13,188 nucleotides of DNA from Bacillota bacterium. GTDB lineage: Bacteria > Bacillota_E > Sulfobacillia > Sulfobacillales > Sulfobacillaceae. Made by a program: the position numbers and the translations under genes. Below, in pieces: positions 7,001 through 13,188 of the stretch; the stretch's first letter is position 1, and every line of letters starts with the position of its first letter. Below the pieces are notes generated by a model. The model was not told where the DNA came from. It ran no database searches and saw only the letters and a program-made list of their open reading frames with translations. Location: the NCBI GenBank assembly GCA_021802225.1, contig JAKAAS010000010.1:1-13188 (forward strand), in the 5' to 3' direction.

Positions 7001-7101
7001 TGCAGGGCGGCTTATCATGGCGTATGATGGCAGTATTGATCGGCGCGCGACCTTTGCGTTGCCAGGCCGAGTCCGGTAAGATGAAATTTGGAGGGAATAC
7101 C

Positions 7102-8316
7102 GTGCAACGACGTTGGGCCAACATCACTTTAGGGATTGCGCTGTTTTTGTTTTTGGTCGCGCTGGTATTCCACCGGCAATTCTGGGCGCCCTATCTGGAA
7201 TCGATGTCCCTGGCGGGACTGGCTGGCGGGGTGGCGGACTGGTATGCTGTCACCGCCTTGTTCCGGCACCCACTGGGGATTACTTGGCTTCCGCACACTT
7301 CGATTATTTCAGCCAACCGCGACCGGATCGTGGACGCCCTGGCCACGTTGGTGGAAACCGAACTGCTGTCTGTCGGTTTTATCGAATCCAATATTGCAAA
7401 GCTGCAGGTCAGCCGACAGATCATCAGGTTATTGCAAGCGCCTCCCAGTCCTGAGATCCGCGGTGCCATAACGGAAGCGGTGAATCAATTGCTGTCGTTG
7501 ATGCCAGAAGACAAATTGGCTGACTATCTGGAGCGCTTTACGGCCGACAAAGTGCACGGTATGGACCTGTCTGACTATGTGGTGAGCATCGTCAAATGGC
7601 TGGTCCAATCGGAGAATGACCGCCCTCTCTTTGCGTTTTTGGCCCGGCATGTGATCCAGGTCCTCAACAGTGTGGAATTCACGGAGGATATGGAGAACCG
7701 CCTTAAGGACATGCTGGAGAAATATACCAAGACGACCACTCAAAAACTCGTGCTCGGGCTCCTGGAATCTTTGGGAACGGTGGATTACAAGGACCTCAGT
7801 GTCACAGTCAAAGCACAGCTGATTGATTGGCTGCAGTCCAAAAAGGCATTTGAACAATTCGAACTCGCGCTGGTGCGCATTATGATTACAGTGCGGGACG
7901 ATGCCGCCTTGCGGGAACGCATCGAAGGGGCGAAAGACGAGCTTGTCACCCATGTGCCGTGGGATCGGGCGGTCAGTTTGGTGATGACTGAGGTGCGTAC
8001 CCGTCTGAATCAGGAAGGCCTGTGGGACGGCATTGGCAAGGCCATGGGAGACATAGCCGAGGCTCTCAGTGCCAATCCCGAGCAGCAGGCCATGCTGGAG
8101 GGCATGGTCAAACGCATGACCGTTTCGCTTTTGCGCCGCTATCACCCGATGATCGGGCGCCTGGTCCGCGACAATCTGACGCATATGGATGAACGGGAAT
8201 GGATTGACAAATTAGAATGGTATGTGGGCCGCGACCTGCAGTGGATCCGGGTCAACGGGGCTTTAGTGGGGGGCATGGTGGGACTGCTGCTGGCTATTCT
8301 TATTCATCTCTTGTAG
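7102..8316 (+). CDS. DUF445 family membrane protein
   Basis: A 404-residue member of the DUF445 family (YheB/YtwP-type), function unknown. Seen: an N-terminal membrane helix (about residues 7-25, LGIALFLFLVALVFH), the family hallmark SLAGLAGGVADWYAVTALFR followed by HPLGITWLPHTSII and ANRDRIVDALATLVE, a long charged helical middle, and a C-terminal membrane helix (GGMVGLLLAILIHLL). The two terminal helices with a large cytoplasmic or extracellular middle are typical. I chose GTG 7102 because GGAGGG lies six bases upstream and gives the usual family length; an in-frame ATG at 7081 is the main alternative, and the open frame back to 6883 overlaps the pyrophosphatase start and is not convincing. 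The 3' end overlaps the convergent YihY gene by 17 bases. Confidence 0.88.
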   Translation: MQRRWANITLGIALFLFLVALVFHRQFWAPYLESMSLAGLAGGVADWYAVTALFRHPLGITWLPHTSIISANRDRIVDALATLVETELLSVGFIESNIAKLQVSRQIIRLLQAPPSPEIRGAITEAVNQLLSLMPEDKLADYLERFTADKVHGMDLSDYVVSIVKWLVQSENDRPLFAFLARHVIQVLNSVEFTEDMENRLKDMLEKYTKTTTQKLVLGLLESLGTVDYKDLSVTVKAQLIDWLQSKKAFEQFELALVRIMITVRDDAALRERIEGAKDELVTHVPWDRAVSLVMTEVRTRLNQEGLWDGIGKAMGDIAEALSANPEQQAMLEGMVKRMTVSLLRRYHPMIGRLVRDNLTHMDEREWIDKLEWYVGRDLQWIRVNGALVGGMVGLLLAILIHLL

Positions 8317-9148
8317 GGGGCATCGCCCGGTGATGCTCCGTCATGGCATTAAGCTCGGCTCCGAGAAGGATTGCTAGAGCGAAGAAATACAGATAGAGCA
8401 GCAGTAGAATGACGGTGCCCAAACTTCCATACATTTTATTGTACGTATTGAAATGACTGGTATAGAGGGAAAACAACGACGACATGACCAGAAAAACGGC
8501 GGTGGCCAGCACGGTTCCAGGCCGCAGAATAACGAAGCGCAGGCGCAGATCGGGCAGTACGGTATAGAGGATGTCCAGACTGACCACTAACAGCACCAGC
8601 ATCAACACCCACCGCACAGCGGCAGAAGCTCTAGCTCCGGCAGACCAGTGAATAAGATGCACCAGGACCCAGTGCGTCGCTTCCGTGCCCCCGGTGCCGA
8701 TGACGAGCACGGCAATAAATAAAAGTCCGACGATGATGCCTGTCCCCAGGGAGAGGCCATACCGCTGCCAAACTGTACGGTGGTAGGGATAGGGCAGTTC
8801 GTAGGCATGATTGAAGGCATCCATGAGGCCCAAAAAGGCCCCGGACATGCCCCACACAAACCCGGCGATGCCCAGCGACAAAATGGTGGGATTTTCGTGG
8901 TGCACCGCCTGTACAATACTCTTCTGCAGCAAATCCAGCACCGCTGGGGGCACCAGGGCGTCCAGCGGGCGGGTTACCTGGCCGATGCTCCCAGGGAGCC
9001 GCATAAACCCCAACAGCGCGGTAAGAAAAAGAACCAGAGGAAATAGGGCAAACAAAAATTTGTAGGCCAGGGCTGCCGCATAGGATGGCATGTCATCTTG
9101 GGCAACCCGTGACGCGAACGTCTTTGCGGACGCCAGCCAGTTCTTCAT
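8300..9148 (-). CDS. YihY/BrkB-family inner membrane protein
   Basis: A 282-residue polytopic protein of the YihY/virulence factor BrkB family. The family pattern is clear: an amphipathic start, then SYAAALAYKFLFALFPLVLFL (the A-A-A-x-A-Y-x-x-L-F-A-L-F-P signature, residues about 22-42), about six membrane segments in all, and the C-terminal NKMYGSLGTVILLLLYLYFFALAILLGAELNA region (landmarks YGSLG, LLLYLY and GAELNA). Members were once called ribonuclease BN in error; no nuclease role is supported and the transport role is unproven. AGGAGG lies eight bases before the ATG. A minus-strand TAGAAT (9196-9191) is a possible -10 but lacks a good -35. The gene is divergent from the TauE/SafE gene. 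Confidence 0.93.
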   Translation of the reverse strand: MKNWLASAKTFASRVAQDDMPSYAAALAYKFLFALFPLVLFLTALLGFMRLPGSIGQVTRPLDALVPPAVLDLLQKSIVQAVHHENPTILSLGIAGFVWGMSGAFLGLMDAFNHAYELPYPYHRTVWQRYGLSLGTGIIVGLLFIAVLVIGTGGTEATHWVLVHLIHWSAGARASAAVRWVLMLVLLVVSLDILYTVLPDLRLRFVILRPGTVLATAVFLVMSSLFSLYTSHFNTYNKMYGSLGTVILLLLYLYFFALAILLGAELNAMTEHHRAMPPTRDE

Positions 9149-9234
9149 TCGCTTCTCCTCCTTTGTGCATGCTTTGAGCCGAACGCGCGCATTCTAACAC
9201 CAAACAAACTAGCGTCGTCATGGGAGGGTGCCTG

Positions 9235-10059
9235 GTGCTGAATAATGTGTCGGCTACAAGTGTGCTGGCCGTGGCCGCAGGTGCGGGAATAGGGTTCCTA
9301 GTGGCTACTATTGGCGGCGGAATCCTGGTGCTGTCCGTGTTCATTTTGCGCTACCTGTTCGGTCTTAAAAATATTGGCATGCTGTTTGGCACATCCACTG
9401 CCTTAACCGCGGTGATGGCTATGGCACTGGTGGGCATGCGCCGCCATGCCGTCAGCAAGACGTGGCGCCCGGCCATGTGGTTTACTCTTCCTGGCTGGGT
9501 TGGGATGGCCATTGGCCACATGGCCCAACAGTCTCTCTCGTCCCACCTGCGCCTGGCCTTATTAGGTCTGGTGATGTTGGTGAATGCCGCGCTGACGTTC
9601 ATTTTACCAAAACATACCGGGGACTCCAAAACTCTGGCAGCCCGGCTCGGAATAGCAGGACTGATTGTAGGAGCGGTGGCGGGTTTTTTTGGAGGCGGCG
9701 GTGGATTTTTAGTGTTCCCTGCCATGATCTGGACCGGACTTCCTGTGGCTAGCGCCGCGGGAAGTGGGTTGTTGTCAGTGGTAGCCCTGACATTGACCGC
9801 TACCGTGCGCAATCTCGGGAGATGCGCCATAGATTGGCACTTGGTCCCATTCTATCTTGCCGGAGCTCTTGCGGGGATTTGGAGCGGCGTGCGCTTGCGG
9901 CCATGGAAGGCTAAGGAGCTGTCCGCCGTGCATCTGCAGTGGATCGCGGGGAGCATTATGCTGGTGGGTGGGCTCTACCTGATGCAGCACAACTGGGCCA
10001 GCCTTTACAGACCGTCTATAGCCCTTTATGATGGGGTAAAGGGAGGGATTGATTTATGA
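9235..10059 (+). CDS. TauE/SafE family (sulfite exporter-like) permease
   Basis: A 274-residue membrane protein with about eight hydrophobic segments arranged as two repeats. Each repeat opens with the family's glycine-rich motif: GIGFLVATIGGGILVL near the N-terminus and GAVAGFFGGGGGFLVFPAM in the middle, followed by ASAAGSGLLSVV. The family moves anions such as sulfite, sulfoacetate, taurine breakdown products and thiosulfate; substrate and direction cannot be told here. I prefer GTG 9235 because GGGAGGG ends six bases upstream; an in-frame ATG at 9220 has no ribosome binding site and would itself overlap that element. The stop overlaps the next start (ATGA), so this permease and the A-type carrier-like protein are translationally coupled. 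Confidence 0.88.
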   Translation: MLNNVSATSVLAVAAGAGIGFLVATIGGGILVLSVFILRYLFGLKNIGMLFGTSTALTAVMAMALVGMRRHAVSKTWRPAMWFTLPGWVGMAIGHMAQQSLSSHLRLALLGLVMLVNAALTFILPKHTGDSKTLAARLGIAGLIVGAVAGFFGGGGGFLVFPAMIWTGLPVASAAGSGLLSVVALTLTATVRNLGRCAIDWHLVPFYLAGALAGIWSGVRLRPWKAKELSAVHLQWIAGSIMLVGGLYLMQHNWASLYRPSIALYDGVKGGIDL

Positions 10060-10376
10060 GCTTACAAATTGAAGTGACCCCTGAGGCGATCGCCAAACTG
10101 GCAGAGCTGGGTACGGAGAAGCAGGCGGACTATGTCCGCGTCAGCGCTGAGCCGGCTTGCGGGTGCGGGCGCATTGGCTACCGCATGTTCTGGGACCAGG
10201 AGCTCAGCCAGGAAGACGAGCAGATCAAGGCTGCAGGCGTGATCTTGGTCGTTAACGCGGAGAGTCGGCCCTACGTGGAAGGTGGGATCCTAGATTATAA
10301 AATGGACCCAATGCAGGAAGGGTTTGTCCTGACGAACCCTCAGGCCCAGACGGGCTGCAGTTGCGGAGGCCACTAG
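10056..10376 (+). CDS. A-type iron-sulfur carrier-like protein (HesB/IscA family), four-cysteine variant
   Basis: A 106-residue soluble protein. Length, the N-terminal helix VTPEAIAKLAEL, the strand VRVSAEPAC and the C-terminal FVLTNPQAQTGCSCGG fit the HesB/IscA/ErpA fold, which holds an Fe-S cluster or iron through one internal cysteine and a C-terminal CxC. The C-terminal pair is Cys101 and Cys103. The internal site reads PACGCGRIGY: Cys35 is in the usual place but a second cysteine, Cys37, replaces the usual CSG. The segment DYKMDPMQEGF also replaces the normal (V/I)DY..SL..GF..F pattern only loosely. It is therefore a divergent family member and may not be a general carrier. Its ATG overlaps the permease stop and a GGGAGGG site lies eight bases upstream within that gene. 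Confidence 0.82.
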   Translation: MSLQIEVTPEAIAKLAELGTEKQADYVRVSAEPACGCGRIGYRMFWDQELSQEDEQIKAAGVILVVNAESRPYVEGGILDYKMDPMQEGFVLTNPQAQTGCSCGGH

Positions 10377-10402
10377 CTCTCCCGTGTTCGCGGCAGGACC
10401 AA

Positions 10403-10432
10403 TGAAGCGCCACGGGTGACCGTGGCGCTTCA
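10403..10432. terminator. Perfect 13-bp hairpin between convergent genes (terminator-like, no T-run)
   Basis: TGAAGCGCCACGG (10403-10415) pairs perfectly with 10420-10432 around a GTGA loop, which is a GNRA-type tetraloop on the plus strand. It lies 26 bases after the A-type carrier stop, and the minus-strand stop codon of the PIG-V-like gene (10432-10430) is inside the stem. Neither side has a T-run, so it could be an RNA-end stabiliser or a Rho-assisted bidirectional terminator rather than a classic intrinsic one. Confidence 0.6.
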
Positions 10433-11656
10433 GGCTACCCAGTGGGCTGTAGCATATAGAGCCACAAACAGTATGCCTAGAGGCAGGGATGCAATAAAAT
10501 ACAGTGTCTTATGCCACGGCTTGCGGCTGATCACCAGCCCCAACGTGATGAATGTAGGAAATGCTTCCAGCACAAGACGCGGCAGGGACATCAGGGGATT
10601 TCCGGTAGCCGGGTAAGAAAAAGGAACCAGCAGCGCCAGCACCTCGTAAATCCATAAATAGGCGGGCAGGTATTTCACCGATAAGGCTAGCATGATCAGC
10701 AGAAACAAGGCGAATATCCAGTTGTAAAAATTACTGGCGCTCAGCTGGGGCATTCCTGTCGCAAACAGTGTGTGCAGGCTGAAGGCCTGTCCTGCGACTT
10801 GCCAGGCTTTCACTGTCGCTGCCCACAGTGTCGCCCCGACCCACTGGAAATGCCGCCCCCAGTTGCTCTGGGCATGTTCAAAGACCAAGGGGTCGCCAAA
10901 CCGGATTAAGAGAAATCCCATATACAGCACAAGACCTAACGGGGCCCACAGACTATACAGCAGCGGGCGGATGCGGTGTCCCTCCTGAGTCCACGCGAGA
11001 TAGAGCAGGGGGATGGCCAGCAGCAGTCCGTACATGCTGACCAATGTGGCGGCCATCGCTAACGGTCCCGCAATGCGGTAGCGTCTCGTCCGCGCGAAGT
11101 ATAGCGAACCAATGGCCGCTGCCATAAACAGGGACTCCGAATCCACAGCGTTGGCGTAAAAGGAAGTAGGGAAAAAAGCCAGGGCCAGTACGGCGTTCCA
11201 GGCAATTCGGTCCCCAAATTCATATTGCGTCAACCGAAACAGAAACCACAAGGTCACAGCAAAGCACAGCAAGCTGAGCAGGACACCCCCAACCACGCCA
11301 CCACCCAGCAAGTGGACGCCTAAGGGGTAGAGGGGGAAGAATGCCGTGGCCGTGGGCCGGTTGGCGTATCCCATGTTGGCGATCGACAAGTACCACAGTC
11401 CGTCCCAATGAGCCCATAGGCCAAAAGTCACATGATACAGCAGCTGGCCGGACGGCGGCAGGGTGTTGGGCGGGGATTCCACCCAGGCATGGGGCAGATA
11501 GATATAAGCCAGACCGCCTAATTCCATGAAAAATGCCCGCGATATCACAAAAAGCCAGAATAAATGCTTGACAGTGGGCCATTTCAAGCGCGGGGTGGGA
11601 GATGGAGTCTGAACAGGGAACAGCGCAGGAGATTCCGATGTCAGATCTTTAGCCAT
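10430..11656 (-). CDS. PIG-V-like membrane glycosyltransferase (putative mannosyltransferase)
   Basis: A 408-residue integral membrane protein with about nine or ten hydrophobic segments, resembling bacterial members of the PIG-V/GT-C group. Key features: WAHWDGLWYLSIANMGY (81-97) with Asp85 in the first large loop, as in GT-C enzymes; FFPLYPLG (106-113); and the later FFPTSFYANAVDSESLF segment, the bacterial counterpart of the FFPTSxF..A.YTESLF pattern. Eukaryotic PIG-V adds the second mannose to the GPI anchor using a lipid-linked mannose; bacterial members are uncharacterised, so donor and acceptor are inferred only as lipid-phosphate sugar and an envelope glycan. AGGAGGT lies five bases before the ATG, and the start overlaps the LCP-like stop by eight bases, so the two are translationally coupled. 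The stop lies in a 13-bp hairpin. Confidence 0.82.
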   Translation of the reverse strand: MAKDLTSESPALFPVQTPSPTPRLKWPTVKHLFWLFVISRAFFMELGGLAYIYLPHAWVESPPNTLPPSGQLLYHVTFGLWAHWDGLWYLSIANMGYANRPTATAFFPLYPLGVHLLGGGVVGGVLLSLLCFAVTLWFLFRLTQYEFGDRIAWNAVLALAFFPTSFYANAVDSESLFMAAAIGSLYFARTRRYRIAGPLAMAATLVSMYGLLLAIPLLYLAWTQEGHRIRPLLYSLWAPLGLVLYMGFLLIRFGDPLVFEHAQSNWGRHFQWVGATLWAATVKAWQVAGQAFSLHTLFATGMPQLSASNFYNWIFALFLLIMLALSVKYLPAYLWIYEVLALLVPFSYPATGNPLMSLPRLVLEAFPTFITLGLVISRKPWHKTLYFIASLPLGILFVALYATAHWVA

Positions 11657-12398
11657 GCGACCTCCTTGGTCGGCGCAACTGACTGACCGAGCCCAGCTTC
11701 AGGGCATCGCCGCGGATATAGTTGGCCAGCGCAAATACTTGGTAGGCGGTTAGGTTGGTCGTCGAACTCTTGGTCATTCCCAGCAGGCCGCCGGCGGCTA
11801 TGGGGGTGACCTCCGGCAGCATATCCACAATTTTGCCGAGCAGCTGCACCTGTCCCGCAGGATTGGCCGCGCCGTCGGGATATCCTAAAGTTGCCAGCAT
11901 GGAGGCGGGGGTTGCAGCCTGCGGCCAGAGGTGGTCGGTATGGTAGTATAGAGCGTTCATCACCATTAAGAGATCCTTTGTGGTAAAGTAAAAATAATGG
12001 GTGATGGGCACGCCCATGGCGGTGGAAACAGTTTTAGTCGCCAAAGACGGACTTTCGCCCGTAATAGCCTCATAAAGCGGCTTTGGCGCGCCGTTGGCGG
12101 CGGGGACCACCGTTCGTCCAGAGACGGGAATCACCGTCAGGATCTGGCTGTTGGGACGCACTACCGCCACAAATCCAAGGAAAGCCGGGGCGCCCAGTGT
12201 TCCCCGAATCCCTACAAGGACATTAACCGGCTGCTTTTCGTTAATAGCAATTGTGCTGATACGGCTGTGGATTCGTGAGTGGAGCATCACGGATACTCCC
12301 ACAAACAGCGCGCCGAGACCTGCAATAACACCGGTGATCCACCGTTGGCGCCTGCTAAACCCTATGCTTGGTGTGCCGTTCCGCGTGTTCATCAGCAT
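11649..12398 (-). CDS. LCP (LytR-CpsA-Psr)-like membrane-anchored protein, atypical
   Basis: A 249-residue protein with one N-terminal membrane helix (about 19-39) preceded by Arg-rich cytoplasmic residues, so the bulk is predicted outside the membrane. The pattern NVLVGIRG - FLGFVAVVRPNSQILTVIPVSG - YEAITGE - AMGVPITHYFYFTTKDLLMVMNAL resembles the core of LCP proteins, which attach wall polymers to peptidoglycan. It is divergent: the usual acidic/Arg pair after the first strand and the PRD motif (here PVSG, 91-94) are missing, so catalytic transfer is doubtful. ATG 12398 has AAAGGA four bases upstream; ATG 12392 is an alternative. The open frame upstream to 12614 is Cys-rich, overlaps the DUF89 gene and lies before the promoter, so I leave it out. 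The stop overlaps the PIG-V-like start by eight bases. Confidence 0.6.
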   Translation of the reverse strand: MLMNTRNGTPSIGFSRRQRWITGVIAGLGALFVGVSVMLHSRIHSRISTIAINEKQPVNVLVGIRGTLGAPAFLGFVAVVRPNSQILTVIPVSGRTVVPAANGAPKPLYEAITGESPSLATKTVSTAMGVPITHYFYFTTKDLLMVMNALYYHTDHLWPQAATPASMLATLGYPDGAANPAGQVQLLGKIVDMLPEVTPIAAGGLLGMTKSSTTNLTAYQVFALANYIRGDALKLGSVSQLRRPRRSHG

Positions 12399-12462
12399 CC
12401 GATCCTTTATCAGCCGTATTGGCATTTGCTCATCGTTCGCTCCCCTACATACAAGACAATAC

Positions 12463-12471
12463 ATTGTAGCA
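12463..12471 (-). promoter_or_regulatory. Extended -10 promoter for the LCP-like/PIG-V-like operon
   Basis: Minus-strand TGCTACAAT is an extended -10 element (TGnTANAAT type), about 65 bases before the LCP-like ATG and just after the DUF89 terminator. No good -35 is present, as is common with extended -10 promoters. The 12-base sequence 12456-12467 (ACAAT-AC-ATTGT) is an inverted repeat overlapping it and could be an operator. Confidence 0.45.
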
Positions 12472-12481
12472 TGTTCCACGC

Positions 12482-12510
12482 AAAAAACTGCTGGGAAAAC
12501 ACAACAGCAG
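12482..12510 (-). terminator. Intrinsic terminator for the DUF89 gene
   Basis: On the minus strand CTGCTG (12510-12505) pairs with CAGCAG (12493-12488) around an 11-base loop and is followed directly by six T residues (12487-12482). The stem is short, so strength is probably moderate. It lies 34 bases after the DUF89 stop and just before the LCP promoter. Confidence 0.6.
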
Positions 12511-12544
12511 GCCCAGTATCTAGTATGCCCTCCGCTCGTCCGTG

Positions 12545-13188
12545 TTATGATGGCTGGCGCCACGCCACGTTTTGATTCCATTCGGCGCCCGCCAGACGTG
12601 CTGAAGGAGGGCATTTGGCTCTGTAGAGGAACAGGGCGGGATGGGGCAGTGTCCGGTGTGACAATGCTTCCAGGTTGGCAATGCCCTTGATTATGAAGCC
12701 ATCAAATTCTTGGCCCCAGGTCTCGAGCATTTCGGGGCTCAGTGTCCATGTGGCAAACCCGTCGCCGAGATCCAGCACTCTATCGGCCACGGTGTCGAGG
12801 TGAACCTGGCAGACGTCTTCACGGGTGACGTCATTCAGAAAAGGATGGTGGCGGACTAAAATTGTCACAAAATAGCCTTGGTGGCGCAGGGCACGGATCA
12901 GTTCCCGGTCAAACACCACTTCGCCGGCATTGTCAGTGACATACAGAAGACGGCTGCCTTCCGGGACGTCTGCAAAAAACTGAGAAGAGGCGTTGATGCC
13001 GAGCCCCTCGTCCATAGCTTCTTGGAGTTGGCTGAATAAGTGCTCAGGATTGGCATCCAGCCCGGCATCAATAATGTTGGCGGCTGCCGCATAGGCCAGC
13101 CGCCCAGCAAGGTCTTCCAACGGCAGTGGGTGCTGCCTCCAAAAGATTTCAGCCAGGTCATTGGCTCTGACTTTCTCATCAGTGTAGG
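12545..13188 (-). CDS. DUF89/ARMT1-type damage-control phosphatase, 5' end outside window
   Basis: The frame is open to the right edge, so the N-terminus is missing; 213 residues are visible of a family usually near 280-300. DUF89 proteins are metal-dependent phosphatases thought to remove damaged phosphometabolites such as sugar phosphates. The core motifs are clear: LLYVTDNAGEVVFD with metal-binding Asp85 and Asn86 (visible-fragment numbering), VRHHPFLNDVTREDV with Asn118-Asp119, and FDGFIIKGIANLEAL with Lys167, followed by LFLYRAKCPPSA. These match the archaeal/bacterial single-domain branch. The N-terminal Cys-rich part that some members carry cannot be judged. An internal TTG at 13120 is not the true start, because homology continues upstream of it. 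A terminator follows. Confidence 0.9.
   Translation of the reverse strand, partial: YTDEKVRANDLAEIFWRQHPLPLEDLAGRLAYAAAANIIDAGLDANPEHLFSQLQEAMDEGLGINASSQFFADVPEGSRLLYVTDNAGEVVFDRELIRALRHQGYFVTILVRHHPFLNDVTREDVCQVHLDTVADRVLDLGDGFATWTLSPEMLETWGQEFDGFIIKGIANLEALSHRTLPHPALFLYRAKCPPSARLAGAEWNQNVAWRQPS

Noticed and set aside
6883..7101. Upstream extension of the DUF445 protein
   Set aside because: It would start within the pyrophosphatase gene and cross the hairpins; GTG 7102 has the good ribosome binding site and gives the normal family length.
7429..8184. 251-codon minus-strand open frame opposite DUF445
   Set aside because: His/Gln-rich translation typical of antisense of a coding strand; the DUF445 hallmark is on the plus strand.
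12399..12614. Upstream extension of the LCP-like protein
   Set aside because: It would run over the end of the DUF89 gene, its terminator and the extended -10 promoter, and would put a Cys-rich tail before the membrane helix.

Overview
The window is an ordinary-looking, gene-dense bacterial chromosomal segment of moderately high G+C with twelve full-length genes, one small uncharacterised ORF and two genes cut by the window edges. Strong AGGAGG-type ribosome binding sites precede most genes, GTG starts occur, and the mix (RF3, HadA/HadB-like dehydratases, DUF445, FUSC exporter, PIG-V-like transferase, LCP-like protein) suggests a Gram-positive, Bacillota-type organism. A Sulfobacillus-like acidophile is my guess, from general gene content only; no rRNA or other taxonomic marker is present. 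I saw no tRNA, rRNA, IS element, CRISPR array or phage gene.

Layout. 1-890: 3' part of peptide chain release factor 3. 945-1898: Kv-beta-like aldo/keto reductase, ended by a strong intrinsic terminator. 1982-2767: CPBP-type membrane protein with a partly degenerate first motif. 3580-2718 (minus): a HadA-like/HadB-like hot-dog dehydratase pair, translationally coupled. 3697-6408: a second unit that starts divergently, with a 65-residue unknown protein overlapping the start of an amidase-signature hydrolase, then a FUSC-type exporter. 6890-6405 (minus): family I inorganic pyrophosphatase. 7102-8316: DUF445 membrane protein. 9148-8300 (minus): YihY/BrkB membrane protein. 9235-10376: TauE/SafE-type permease overlapping an A-type Fe-S carrier-like protein. 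12398-10430 (minus): LCP-like membrane protein coupled to a PIG-V-like mannosyltransferase. 13188-12545 (minus): 5'-truncated DUF89/ARMT1-type phosphatase.

How the genes may work together. Three couplings are visible at sequence level: HadA-like with HadB-like (obligate partners in the known family), the 65-residue protein with the amidase (the position of GatC/AtzG-like helper subunits), and TauE/SafE with the A-type carrier (possible sulfur link). LCP-like with PIG-V-like points to envelope glycan work. The amidase followed by a FUSC exporter could be hydrolysis of an amide followed by efflux of the acid, which is inference.

The window does not contain an obvious new defence or mobile system. 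The best leads are the small coupled ORF before the amidase, the LCP-like protein that lacks the usual arginines, and the permease/Fe-S carrier pair.
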